Of a stretch of 64,000 bases of DNA, positions 17,972 through 26,208 are shown piece after piece. The DNA is taken from NCBI GenBank assembly GCA_965242915.1, contig CBDETN010000022.1, forward strand, positions 62,001 to 126,000, given 5' to 3'. Positions within the stretch are counted from its first letter, which is position 1. Every line of letters begins with the position of its first letter. This DNA comes from CAJXII01 sp965242915 (lineage in GTDB: Bacteria > Campylobacterota > Campylobacteria > Campylobacterales > Arcobacteraceae). The position numbers and the translations under genes were made by a program. The notes below the pieces were generated by a model, which saw only the letters and a list, made by a program, of their open reading frames with translations, did no database searches and was not told the origin of the DNA.

Positions 17972-18862
17972 ATGAAATCTATGGTAATAGGTGGTATTAT
18001 TCTTATCGTAGCACTAATGGCAGGAACTTACTTTGTAGCAGGTGACTCTTTTAGTCTAGGTGAAGATTATATTAATGACTTAACAATGCTTGCTGGAGTA
18101 GCCATTCTTGGTATTACAGTATTTGTAGCATTAAAGTACATTAATCAAATTAAAAATGATACAGCAACTGGTGAGTTAGCTGAAGAAAATTGGGATGGAA
18201 TTGGTGAATACAAAAATGCTATCCCTACAGGATGGGGATTATCTTTCATCGGTATAATTGTATGGATGTTATGGTATTTCTTTTTTGGATACCCAACAAA
18301 TCAATTTTCACAAATTGGTCAATGGAATGAAGAAACTTTAGAACATCAAACTAAGTTTGAATCTAAATGGTCTAACATTTCTAGCGGTGATTTACAAGCA
18401 ATGGGTGAATCAGTATTTTTAGTACAATGTGCTCCATGTCATGGTGTAGATGCTGAAGGTATTGATGGTAAAGCTCAGAATTTAACAAGAAGAATCTCTA
18501 AAGCTTCAGTTCTAGAAACTATTGCAAAAGGTGCAAATAACTTTAAAACTGCATTTCCAGGTGGTATGCCGGCTGGTATGGCAAGTGGAGCAGACGCTGA
18601 GGCGGTTGCATCATATGTTTCTGGTGGATTTAAAGGGACAGCACCTGCTGCATATGCAGCTTGTTCAGCTTGTCATGGTGAAAATGGTGAAGGTATGGCT
18701 TATGTTGGACCAAATATCAAATCTTATGATGACAGCATTGTTGCTTCAATATTAAAAGATGGTAAAAAATCAAGTATTGGCGAGATGCCTTCATTTGAAG
18801 GTAGATTAAGTGATACTCAGGTTAAAGCAGTTGCTGCATATATTAGAAGTTTAGGAGAATAA
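17972..18862 (+). CDS. ccoP: cbb3-type oxidase dihaem subunit III
   Basis: The 296-residue product is the dihaem cytochrome c of the cbb3 oxidase that receives electrons from soluble cytochromes. Two membrane helices (about residues 4-22 and 35-50) and a third at IGIIVWMLWYFFFGYP precede two cytochrome domains with CAPCH and CSACH. Likely axial methionines lie in GGMPAGM and GEMPSF. The ATG follows the ccoQ stop by one base, with AAAAGGAG as ribosome site. All oxidase genes appear intact. Confidence 0.96.
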   Translation: MKSMVIGGIILIVALMAGTYFVAGDSFSLGEDYINDLTMLAGVAILGITVFVALKYINQIKNDTATGELAEENWDGIGEYKNAIPTGWGLSFIGIIVWMLWYFFFGYPTNQFSQIGQWNEETLEHQTKFESKWSNISSGDLQAMGESVFLVQCAPCHGVDAEGIDGKAQNLTRRISKASVLETIAKGANNFKTAFPGGMPAGMASGADAEAVASYVSGGFKGTAPAAYAACSACHGENGEGMAYVGPNIKSYDDSIVASILKDGKKSSIGEMPSFEGRLSDTQVKAVAAYIRSLGE

Positions 18863-18864
18863 TT

Positions 18865-19110
18865 ATGGCTGGAAACACACAAATTGACCCTAAAACAGAG
18901 GGTGGTTTATTTAGTTTGATGCATGGTATTACAGGTTATTTGATAGCTGTAGTATTATTACTTTCAATTCTTGGAGTTTTAACAGTTCTTGGAATTGGTG
19001 CGCAAGCTAATAATGCAATTAATTATTATGAGATCAATCAGGACTTACATGGATTAAAATTCAACAGTCCTGATAATCATAAAATGTGGATCAATATAAA
19101 GGATAAATAA
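18865..19110 (+). CDS. DUF4006 membrane protein
   Basis: The 81-residue product has one hydrophobic helix (about residues 20-44, GYLIAVVLLLSILGVLTVLG), followed by a short soluble tail NYYEINQDLHGLKFN. DUF4006 proteins are found downstream of ccoP in Campylobacterota and are presumed accessory factors of the cbb3 oxidase. The gene follows ccoP by 2 bases. Its stop codon overlaps the ATG of the next small gene (TAATG). Confidence 0.85.
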   Translation: MAGNTQIDPKTEGGLFSLMHGITGYLIAVVLLLSILGVLTVLGIGAQANNAINYYEINQDLHGLKFNSPDNHKMWINIKDK

Positions 19111-19202
19111 TGGATAAAGTTATAGGATGGCTATTAGTAGTTTCTGCTGTAGTTACAGTTTATTTATCATTTTTAGATCCTGCAAGAGTATTTGTTGGAT
19201 AG
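19110..19202 (+). CDS. 30-residue single-pass membrane protein of the cco operon
   Basis: The ATG overlaps the DUF4006 stop by one base (TAATG), and the 30-codon frame ends at TAG 19200-19202. The product is MDKVIGWLLVVSAVVTVYLS followed by FLDPARVFVG, a single membrane helix with an aromatic/Arg end. The terminator follows directly, so this is the last gene of the cbb3 operon. Small one-helix subunits are common in haem-copper oxidases, so it could be an extra subunit or assembly factor. That role is inferred from position only. Confidence 0.65.
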   Translation: MDKVIGWLLVVSAVVTVYLSFLDPARVFVG

Positions 19203-19223
19203 ATGATTTATAATCTAAATTAG

Positions 19224-19255
19224 AAAAGGGGATACGAAAGTATCCCCTTTTTTTT
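19224..19255 (+). terminator. Strong terminator of the cco operon
   Basis: AAAAGGGGATAC (19224-19235) pairs with GTATCCCCTTTT (19240-19251) on a GAAA tetraloop, followed by more Ts. Confidence 0.95.
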
Positions 19256-19289
19256 ATTTTAATTTTAGGAAATATCTTATCAATTTGGC

Positions 19290-19295
19290 TATAAT
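19290..19295 (+). promoter_or_regulatory. -10 box for the FixH-like gene pair
   Basis: A consensus TATAAT lies between the cco terminator and the TTG start at 19328. This suggests the following genes have their own promoter. Confidence 0.45.
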
Positions 19296-19327
19296 ACACT
19301 CTACTTAAATAATTAAAAGGGGCAGTA

Positions 19328-19957
19328 TTGAAATTAAAATTTTTACTTGCATTTATATTAGTTATCACAACATTAAATGCCCAAGATAACAAATTTATAT
19401 TACTTCACGATGGCTTAATAGATCAAAGAGCTCAAGATAAAATCAAACAGATAGGTACAGAAGTACAAGAAAAATTAAAAATTGATATTTATGTACATAT
19501 TATAGAAAATAACAGCATCAATATGGACCTTCCAAGAGGTGAGAGAATTATTCAAATGAGAGAGTTTGATAAAAAAGTACTTTCAAAACTAAAACAAACT
19601 CAAAATTATGCAGTATTAACTTTAGTAATTGATCAAATGTATGCAAATATTTTAATGTCAGATAATCTCAAAAATATTATAGACAAAGACGATATTTTAA
19701 GTGGATATGTTATACCTTTGCTTGCTTCGAAAGACAAAAATTCATTGTTTGCAAAAACAAGTGCTGCTTGTCTGAATGGATATGCACAAATAGCAGATAG
19801 CTTGGCTAATAATAAAAACATAAAACTTGAATCAAGTATTGGAAGTGAAGGAAAAATAGCAGCAACTATTTGGAAGGTATTTATGTATACATTGGTATTG
19901 TTTGGTATTGGTGCTTATACGGTTATTATTATGAAACAGAAAAAGGTTAAAAAATGA
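19328..19957 (+). CDS. Secreted/membrane-anchored TPM-like protein
   Basis: The 209-residue product starts at TTG 19328 after AAAAGGGG. An N-terminal signal peptide (KFLLAFILVITTLNA, cleavage near NAQD) precedes a periplasmic domain of about 140 residues. The order LIDQRAQDKIKQIGTEVQEK, then KIDIYVHIIE, then QNYAVLTLVIDQ resembles TPM domains. A transmembrane helix follows (about residues 183-200) and a basic tail KQKKVKK. TPM proteins have been linked to assembly or repair of membrane complexes. Its place next to the FixH-like gene and the cbb3 operon suggests a role with that oxidase. The family call is moderate. Confidence 0.6.
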   Translation: MKLKFLLAFILVITTLNAQDNKFILLHDGLIDQRAQDKIKQIGTEVQEKLKIDIYVHIIENNSINMDLPRGERIIQMREFDKKVLSKLKQTQNYAVLTLVIDQMYANILMSDNLKNIIDKDDILSGYVIPLLASKDKNSLFAKTSAACLNGYAQIADSLANNKNIKLESSIGSEGKIAATIWKVFMYTLVLFGIGAYTVIIMKQKKVKK

Positions 19958-20511
19958 GTAAGCCTATGAGTAAACCTTTACTTTACGGTATTTTTATAAT
20001 TAAATTTTTACTTGGTTTAGGACTTATTATTTGGACTGTTATGATGACTTTATCATCAGATGTTGGGGAAGATGATGATAACGCATTTTTAAGTACCTAT
20101 CATAAAGTAGATGATAATTTCAATCAAATGAGTATAGATAATACTAATTTTAAAAATAAATACAATGTAAAATTAGAATTAAATGATAAAATTATTTATG
20201 GATTAGATATGCAAGATGTATTTTTAGCACAACGAGTTATTAAAAAGAGAAAGAATAAAAAAGATATTCTTAAAGTAGGTGAAAACAACTTTAAATATAC
20301 TATTCAAACTAAAGATGGTACAGAGGTTAAAAATGCCAAATTTACTATGCTGATTACAATGGCTACAAATCATAAATATGATAAAAATTTAGAGTTTAAA
20401 ACTGACACAGAAACTTTTAAACTAGATAAAAAGGGATATTGGAATATTACAGGAACTGTAGAGATAGATGAAGATAAAGGTTATTTCTTTATAAAAACAA
20501 ATGCACGATAA
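19954..20511 (+). CDS. FixH-family protein
   Basis: The 185-residue product has one N-terminal membrane helix (about residues 9-29, GIFIIKFLLGLGLIIWTVMM) and a periplasmic beta-rich domain (YNVKLELNDKI...FKYTIQTKDGTEVKNAKFTM), in the manner of FixH, a factor implicated in cbb3 oxidase assembly or copper supply. It overlaps the preceding gene by 4 bases and the addB start by 11. The next two genes belong to recombination, so functional grouping points back to the oxidase. Confidence 0.65.
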   Translation: MSKPMSKPLLYGIFIIKFLLGLGLIIWTVMMTLSSDVGEDDDNAFLSTYHKVDDNFNQMSIDNTNFKNKYNVKLELNDKIIYGLDMQDVFLAQRVIKKRKNKKDILKVGENNFKYTIQTKDGTEVKNAKFTMLITMATNHKYDKNLEFKTDTETFKLDKKGYWNITGTVEIDEDKGYFFIKTNAR

Positions 20512-22756
20512 AATATTATTAGTTTTTCCTACAAGTAGAGCAATACGAGGGTATGTCTCTACTTTAAAGGAAACTAATACTTTTCTACCACATTCTATTT
20601 CAATCGGTGATTTTTTTCAAAGAATAATTTTAACTCCTAATAAAAAATTAATATCATCAGAATTAAAAACGATATATTTACAACAAGTGGTTCAAGATAT
20701 AGATATTAAAGCATTAGGGATAAATTCTGATTTTAACTCTTTTTTAAAACAAAGTGAATATATTTTTAGATTCTTCAATGAGCTGGCAAGTGAATTTAAA
20801 ACTATTGAAGATCTACACAATGCTGATACCTATGCACATTATTTAGACCATTTGGAGATACTTCAAATCATACAGAGCAATTATCATAAACTATTAATTG
20901 ACAATGGATATATTGACCAAAGTTTATTGCCGACAAATTATGAGATAAATAAGGATTATTTAAAGCAATTTGATAAAATTGAGATTATTCATGAAGGTAT
21001 TTTTAGTGGTTTTGAATTAAAAGTTATTCAAGATATATCAAAAATTATAGAAGTGGATATACAATATAAGCAAAACTCACCTATAAAAGATTATGATGTT
21101 CAAATAGTACCAATAAACCAGAAGATATTGCAAGTAGCTTTTATAAAACAAAAGATTTACGAGATGATAACTATTCATAATATTGACCCGTCAAAAATTG
21201 TTGTTGTTTTACCTGATGAGAGTTTTCATACTACATTGGCACTTTTCGATGATGAGAAATATTTTAACTTTGCTATGGGTAATGATATAAATCAAAGTAA
21301 AATTAAACAAACAGTAGAAACCATAAATAAAATATTGATAAATTATGAACCCAAAGACAAAGATAAATTGGATTTATTTAATATTAATCAAAATCTATTT
21401 GAGAATTTAATCAAACCAAATTGGAATACAACTATCAATAAGGAATTATTTTTAAATATTTTAGAGCAGCTATTTTTATGTGAGCCAAACGAAGAGATAT
21501 TAGAAAAACTAAATGAATTAAAAATATCTTTAATTATTCTTTTTTTCACACAACAATTAAATCTAAAACTAAAAGATATGTTTAAAATACTTCGAAATAA
21601 AATAAATGAGATAACTTTAGATGATACACACGGTGGTAAAATAACAGTACTTGGACTTCTTGAAACCAGGGCAGTTCAATACGACGGTGTGATTGTTGTA
21701 GATTTTAATGATGATAAAATACCTAAACGAAGTATTAAAGATAAATTTTTATCCACTAGTGTAAAAGAATTTGCAGGGTTGCCGACATCTGCCAATAGAG
21801 AAGAGTTACAAAAATATTATTATAAAAATTTATTTGATGCGGCTGTAAAGATAGCCATTTGTTATGTTGATGATGAGACTAGTACAAAAAGTAGATTTAT
21901 AAGTGAAATATTTCCTAAAATAAAAGAGGATGATACTATTTATGATTTTAGTAAAATTCTTTATCAATCAAAAGAGTTAAAAAGGTTCCAAAAAGAGATA
22001 ATACTAGATATAGATTTATCAAAACAATCTTGGTCAGCAACTTCACTTAAAAATTATCTTCAATGCAAAAGGAAGTATTACTTTAATTATATTGCTAAAA
22101 TCAAAGAACATAATATTAGTTTAAAGCCTGCGGGTTATGAATTGGGGGATATAATCCACAAAGTTCTTGAAAAACTCACTACTCCCTCGTTCCCACTCTC
22201 CAGAGTGGGAACGAGATTAACAGTTACTAATCTAAACAATGAATTAGCTAAGTATCAAGGTACAAATCCTTATTTAACCATGGAACTTGAAATTTGGAAA
22301 AGAAAATTAGAAAAATTCATCAAAGCAGAAGAGGAAAGAACTAGTAAAGGATATATAGTTTTTGAAGTAGAAAAGTCTTTTAGCTTTGAATATAAGGGAA
22401 TTACTTTAAAAGGTACGATTGATAGAATTGATAAACTAAGCGAAGGAAAGTATGAGATACTTGATTATAAAACTTCAAGTAATTTAAAAATAGATACTGA
22501 TAAAACTTATGAAAAATCTTGTGATTTTCAACTCGAATTTTATTTTCTATCGCAAAGAGATAAAATGATTGAAAATATTGGATATTATGATTTAAATACA
22601 GCAACTGTTAAAAGTGAAATTATGCTGGAAGAAAAAATCAAACTATTGGATATTCACTTAAAAGCTTTAAAAACTACACAAGTCAATTTTAATTTAACAG
22701 AAGATAAAACACAATGCTTATATTGTCCATATAAAATCATGTGTGGTAGAGAATAA
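20501..22756 (+). CDS. addB: AddB-like recombination subunit with PD-(D/E)XK nuclease
   Basis: The 751-residue product has an inactive helicase-like N-terminal part (starts MHDKILLVFPTSRAIRGYVS) and a C-terminal nuclease. Four cysteines that would bind a 4Fe-4S cluster are visible: one in YLQCKRKYYFNY and three in QCLYCPYKIMCGRE. Nuclease residues include the His in GDIIHKVLEKL and YEILDYKTSS. Together with the next gene it should process DNA double-strand ends for RecA. A REP-like palindrome (22186-22215) adds an in-frame PSFPLSRVGTR peptide just after the first nuclease motif. Its stop overlaps the addA ATG (TAATG). Confidence 0.87.
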   Translation: MHDKILLVFPTSRAIRGYVSTLKETNTFLPHSISIGDFFQRIILTPNKKLISSELKTIYLQQVVQDIDIKALGINSDFNSFLKQSEYIFRFFNELASEFKTIEDLHNADTYAHYLDHLEILQIIQSNYHKLLIDNGYIDQSLLPTNYEINKDYLKQFDKIEIIHEGIFSGFELKVIQDISKIIEVDIQYKQNSPIKDYDVQIVPINQKILQVAFIKQKIYEMITIHNIDPSKIVVVLPDESFHTTLALFDDEKYFNFAMGNDINQSKIKQTVETINKILINYEPKDKDKLDLFNINQNLFENLIKPNWNTTINKELFLNILEQLFLCEPNEEILEKLNELKISLIILFFTQQLNLKLKDMFKILRNKINEITLDDTHGGKITVLGLLETRAVQYDGVIVVDFNDDKIPKRSIKDKFLSTSVKEFAGLPTSANREELQKYYYKNLFDAAVKIAICYVDDETSTKSRFISEIFPKIKEDDTIYDFSKILYQSKELKRFQKEIILDIDLSKQSWSATSLKNYLQCKRKYYFNYIAKIKEHNISLKPAGYELGDIIHKVLEKLTTPSFPLSRVGTRLTVTNLNNELAKYQGTNPYLTMELEIWKRKLEKFIKAEEERTSKGYIVFEVEKSFSFEYKGITLKGTIDRIDKLSEGKYEILDYKTSSNLKIDTDKTYEKSCDFQLEFYFLSQRDKMIENIGYYDLNTATVKSEIMLEEKIKLLDIHLKALKTTQVNFNLTEDKTQCLYCPYKIMCGRE
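22186..22215. repeat. REP-like palindrome inside addB
   Basis: CTCGTTCCCACTCT (22186-22199) and AGAGTGGGAACGAG (22202-22215) form a perfect 14-bp inverted repeat with a 2-base centre. It is translated in frame as SFPLSRVGTR and does not break the gene. Confidence 0.95.
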
Positions 22757-25581
22757 TGGAAAAGTATCTTGCTCTAAAAGCCAGTGCAGGAAGTGGAAAA
22801 ACTTTTGCTTTAACTGTGCGATATATTTCACTTTTATTATTTGATATACCTCCCAAAGAGATATTGGCACTTACTTTTACAAATAAAGCTGCATCTGAAA
22901 TGAGTGAAAGAATTTATAAAACTCTTTTTAGTTTAGGTGTTGATGAAGCAATAATGAGTGCGATTGTAAAACAAACTGAATTTTCAAAAGATCAAATCTT
23001 AGCTAAAAAAGATGAAGTGATTAAAAGATTTATTTCAAGTGAATTATCAATTTATACTATTGATAAATTTGTAAATAAAATTTTAAGAGAATTTAGCGGG
23101 TATGTTGGAATTAGTGATGATTTTGTTATTGAATATGATGATGAAGAGTTATTGCTTTATAAATTTCTAATTTCACTTGATGAGAAGAAATTTGACAGCT
23201 TAATACATTTTGCACATATAGAAAATAAAAAATTAAATTCAATAGTAGCACTTTTTAAAATATTAGATGAAAAAAATGAACAATTAGAGGTATTCATTCC
23301 CACTCAGGAGAGTGGGAACGAGGCTGTAGAAGAGAATGGGAATAAGCGCAAACAAACCTTGTTCCCACTCTCCCGAGTGGGAACATATACAAATATTAAT
23401 CTTATGAATAACGCCAATAAAATAAAACAGTTTATTGAAAATTCAAGTTTATCAAATAGTGCAAAAAAAGCTGTTGATTTTAAAAATATTAATGAACTTT
23501 TAACAAAAGGAAAGACTTGGCTTACAAAAGATACTTTGCAAGAATTTACATACTTTAAAAAAGCAACTATTCCAAGTGAATTAGAAAATACTTTTATTGA
23601 GTTAAAACAAAATATCACCTCTTACTATCAAGAGAAAGAAAGAATAACATTAAACCATCTATTCAAAATATTTAATGACTTTAAAGTATTCAGAGATAAA
23701 TACAATAAAAACAGAAATACCCTTGAATTTAGCGATATTACAAATATGGTCTATGAACTTTTGCAAAAGCATATTGACAGAGAATTTTTATATTTTAGAC
23801 TTGACAGTAATTATTCAAGTATTTTAATTGATGAGTTTCAAGATACTTCTGTGTTGCAGTATAAGATTTTAGAGCCTTTAATTCAAGAGATTCTTTCAGG
23901 AAGTGACGAGAAGTTTAAAACATTTTTTTATGTGGGAGATATAAAGCAGTCTATTTATAGATTTAGAGGGGGAACTAAAGAGTTATTTGATTATGTGGCA
24001 AATATTTTTAACGGTGAGTTAAAAGTTGAAATTTTAGATATAAATTATAGAAGCAGCAAAAATGTAGTTGAATTTGTAAATAAAAACTTTAATGGATTAT
24101 CCAATTATGAATATTATCCTCAAACAGTAAATAGTCAAATAGATGGTTTAGTTGAAGTGGTTGATTTTAATATAGAAGAGGATGAACCGTATAAACAAAT
24201 AGCTCATAAAATTGATGAACTTATAAAAGCCGGACTTGATGTAAATAATATTGCTATTTTAACTTACACGAATGCTGATGTATTAAATTTATATCTTTAT
24301 TTGAAGCAAGTATTCCCTAATTTACAAATAACAACAGAGATGACTTCAAAATTAATACAAGAACAAAATATACAAGCAGTGATAAATGCCATTAAATATT
24401 TGTATTTTAAAAAAGATTTATATAAAGCTAATTTCAACGCTTTAATTGGACAAGAGTTTACACATACACAAACAGACTTGCTCCTGCTTCAAAAGTGGGA
24501 GCGAGACGGGTGGAGCGTACCTGAACTTATTAAAAATATTGCAACGGCATATAAGTTCATGGATCAAAATATAATTAAATTTATAGAATTAGCAAGTGCT
24601 TATGACAATATTGTAGATTTTATTTATGAGATTGACAGACTTGATGCTTCAATGGTAAACAAAGACAAAAGCGGCATTCAGATTTTAACAGTTTTTAAAT
24701 CAAAAGGTTTAGAATTTGATACTGTTTTTGTACTTGACAGGATTAAGAGAAAGAATACTGACAGATCATCTTTATTATTTGAATATGATGATATCAATTT
24801 AAAAAATATCTATCTTAAAAACAGCGGCAGAGAAAATTTTGACAAGAGTTACGAAAATGCACTGCAAAAAGAGAAAAAACTAAGTATTGATGATGAGTTA
24901 AATATTTTATATGTTGCTTGCACCCGAGCAAAAAACAATATGATTGTATTTAAAAAATCCAAAAGCAGTGTGTTTGAAATATTAGGGTCTAACTGTAATA
25001 TCCAAACAACGGGACGACTGTATGTTGAAGATAGTAAAAATATTAAACCTAAAAAAGTTATAGAAGTTGATTATCAACCATTAAATTTAGGGCAACAAGA
25101 AAAACAGATAAAAAAAGAAGAGATCAGTGAATTAAATATAAAAGCCAGATATTTTGGACTCTCGACTCATTATTGTTTAGAGATGATGAGTGGCTTTGAC
25201 AAAGATTCTTTAGATAAAAGTATAGATATTACTAAAAGTATATATTCTGGGATGCTTGAAGAGAAAGATTTTGATGATATTTACAAACGAATTGAGATGT
25301 TAATAAATAATGATAGATTCAAAAATATAGTTGCCAATGCAGATATTTTTAAAGAACAAGCTTTGATGTTTGAAAGTAAAGTCAAAATATTAGATTTACT
25401 TGTCAAAAAAGATAATAAATATTTAATCTGTGATTATAAAACCACAACTGCCCAAAAAGATGAACACAGTGCACAAGTTGGATATTATAAAGAAGCTATT
25501 GAGGATATTACTAAATGCGATGAAGTTGCGGCGTTTGTAATTTATTTAGGTAAAAATGAAATTCAGATTATAGAGATTTGA
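22756..25581 (+). CDS. addA: AddA-like UvrD/RecB helicase-nuclease
   Basis: The 941-residue superfamily 1A helicase carries a C-terminal PD-(D/E)XK nuclease. Helicase motifs in order: Walker A ASAGSGKTFAL (residues 8-18), motif II LIDEFQDTS, motif III VGDIKQSIYRFRGG, motif IV NYRSS, motif V FKSKGLEFDTVFV, motif VI YVACTRAKN. The nuclease has LSTHYCLEMM and YLICDYKTTT. It acts with AddB in double-strand break repair. Two palindromes (23297 and 23361) bound an in-frame insert of about 32 residues (PTQESGNE...FPLSRVGT) in the region between helicase motifs I and II. The frame stays open throughout. Confidence 0.9.
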   Translation: MEKYLALKASAGSGKTFALTVRYISLLLFDIPPKEILALTFTNKAASEMSERIYKTLFSLGVDEAIMSAIVKQTEFSKDQILAKKDEVIKRFISSELSIYTIDKFVNKILREFSGYVGISDDFVIEYDDEELLLYKFLISLDEKKFDSLIHFAHIENKKLNSIVALFKILDEKNEQLEVFIPTQESGNEAVEENGNKRKQTLFPLSRVGTYTNINLMNNANKIKQFIENSSLSNSAKKAVDFKNINELLTKGKTWLTKDTLQEFTYFKKATIPSELENTFIELKQNITSYYQEKERITLNHLFKIFNDFKVFRDKYNKNRNTLEFSDITNMVYELLQKHIDREFLYFRLDSNYSSILIDEFQDTSVLQYKILEPLIQEILSGSDEKFKTFFYVGDIKQSIYRFRGGTKELFDYVANIFNGELKVEILDINYRSSKNVVEFVNKNFNGLSNYEYYPQTVNSQIDGLVEVVDFNIEEDEPYKQIAHKIDELIKAGLDVNNIAILTYTNADVLNLYLYLKQVFPNLQITTEMTSKLIQEQNIQAVINAIKYLYFKKDLYKANFNALIGQEFTHTQTDLLLLQKWERDGWSVPELIKNIATAYKFMDQNIIKFIELASAYDNIVDFIYEIDRLDASMVNKDKSGIQILTVFKSKGLEFDTVFVLDRIKRKNTDRSSLLFEYDDINLKNIYLKNSGRENFDKSYENALQKEKKLSIDDELNILYVACTRAKNNMIVFKKSKSSVFEILGSNCNIQTTGRLYVEDSKNIKPKKVIEVDYQPLNLGQQEKQIKKEEISELNIKARYFGLSTHYCLEMMSGFDKDSLDKSIDITKSIYSGMLEEKDFDDIYKRIEMLINNDRFKNIVANADIFKEQALMFESKVKILDLLVKKDNKYLICDYKTTTAQKDEHSAQVGYYKEAIEDITKCDEVAAFVIYLGKNEIQIIEI
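23297..23318. repeat. REP-like palindrome inside addA, copy 1
   Basis: TTCCCACTC (23297-23305) and GAGTGGGAA (23310-23318) flank AGGA. It is read in frame as IPTQESGNE. The opposite-orientation copy lies 43 bases downstream, so the two could form a larger paired structure. Confidence 0.92.
23361..23384. repeat. REP-like palindrome inside addA, copy 2
   Basis: GTTCCCACTC (23361-23370) and GAGTGGGAAC (23375-23384) flank TCCC. It is read in frame as FPLSRVGT, the same peptide as in addB. Confidence 0.93.
24480..24502. repeat. Possible relative of the palindrome in addA
   Basis: GCTCCTGCTT (24480-24489) pairs with AAGTGGGAGC (24493-24502) using two G-T pairs, and GAGACGG follows. It resembles GTTCCCACTT-type arms but differs at several bases. 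It is read in frame as LLLLQKWERDG. It could be ordinary coding sequence. Confidence 0.35.
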
Positions 25582-26155
25582 TAAAGTATCGAATTGAAGC
25601 AAATCCTGTTGCTTTAGTTTTTTCTATTTCCTCTATTTGTTCTTGTGAGACGATACCGCCAAGTGCAATAACGGGAATATTAAACTCCTGTATAACCTTA
25701 GCTAAATCTTCACAACCCTTTGGATTACCCTTATTAGGAGTTGAAAAGATTGGAGAATATGTAACCATATCAGCACCATGTTCCTGTGCTTTATCTATAT
25801 CTTTTAATGTATGACAACTAATAATCACAAATAAACTATTCTTCTTAGCCTCTTTAATCTTATTAAATTGATTGGAAGTAAGATGTACGCCGTTAGCTTT
25901 TAATTTTAAAGCAAGTTGTATATCTGAATTGATTAAAATATTTTTAATATTATGTGATTTACAAACCTCTATAAAAACTTTTGCTAATTGTTCAAAATTA
26001 TCAGATACTTTATCTCGAAAACAAGCAATATCTACAATGCTCAACTCGTTCCCACTCTCTTGAGTGGGAACGTATAGACTTTTTGACAAAATTTCTTTAA
26101 AAACTATAGGGTTATTTGTGTAGTATTTGGAATCTGTGATTAAGTATTGAAGCAT
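25568..26155 (-). CDS. ThiE/TenI-family thiamine phosphate synthase-like protein
   Basis: The 195-residue TIM-barrel product resembles ThiE and TenI: VDIACFRDK near residue 42, NGVHLTSNQ, ISCHTLKDIDKAQEHGADMV (20-residue landmark), TYSPIFSTPNKGNPKG and IPVIALGGI. ThiE joins the pyrimidine and thiazole parts of thiamine, whereas TenI paralogues aromatise the thiazole. The short length and DK-poor start leave open which it is. A palindrome (26047-26072) adds in-frame VPTQESGNEL near residues 29-38. It overlaps addA tail-to-tail by 14 bases. Confidence 0.75.
   Translation of the reverse strand: MLQYLITDSKYYTNNPIVFKEILSKSLYVPTQESGNELSIVDIACFRDKVSDNFEQLAKVFIEVCKSHNIKNILINSDIQLALKLKANGVHLTSNQFNKIKEAKKNSLFVIISCHTLKDIDKAQEHGADMVTYSPIFSTPNKGNPKGCEDLAKVIQEFNIPVIALGGIVSQEQIEEIEKTKATGFASIRYFIKSL
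26047..26072. repeat. REP-like palindrome inside the thiE-like gene
   Basis: CGTTCCCACTC (26047-26057) and GAGTGGGAACG (26062-26072) flank TCTT. On the minus strand it is read in frame as VPTQESGNEL. Confidence 0.95.
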
Positions 26156-26175
26156 ATTTTATCTTAATATGTGCC

Positions 26176-26197
26176 TTCCCACTCAGGAGAGTGGAAA
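26176..26197. repeat. REP-like palindrome between thiE-like gene and atpB
   Basis: TTCCCACTC (26176-26184) and GAGTGGAAA (26189-26197) with one mismatch flank AGGA. It is intergenic, and the core AGGA matches copy 23297. Confidence 0.85.
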
Positions 26198-26208
26198 CTA
26201 TTTATCTT

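Noticed and set aside
23304..23618. 104-codon minus-strand frame within addA
   Set aside because: It is a shadow of addA; it only seems coding because the palindromes give the same peptides on both strands.
22186..26197. The palindromes as a CRISPR array
   Set aside because: Spacing is irregular, units are self-complementary, several lie inside genes in both orientations, and no cas genes are present.
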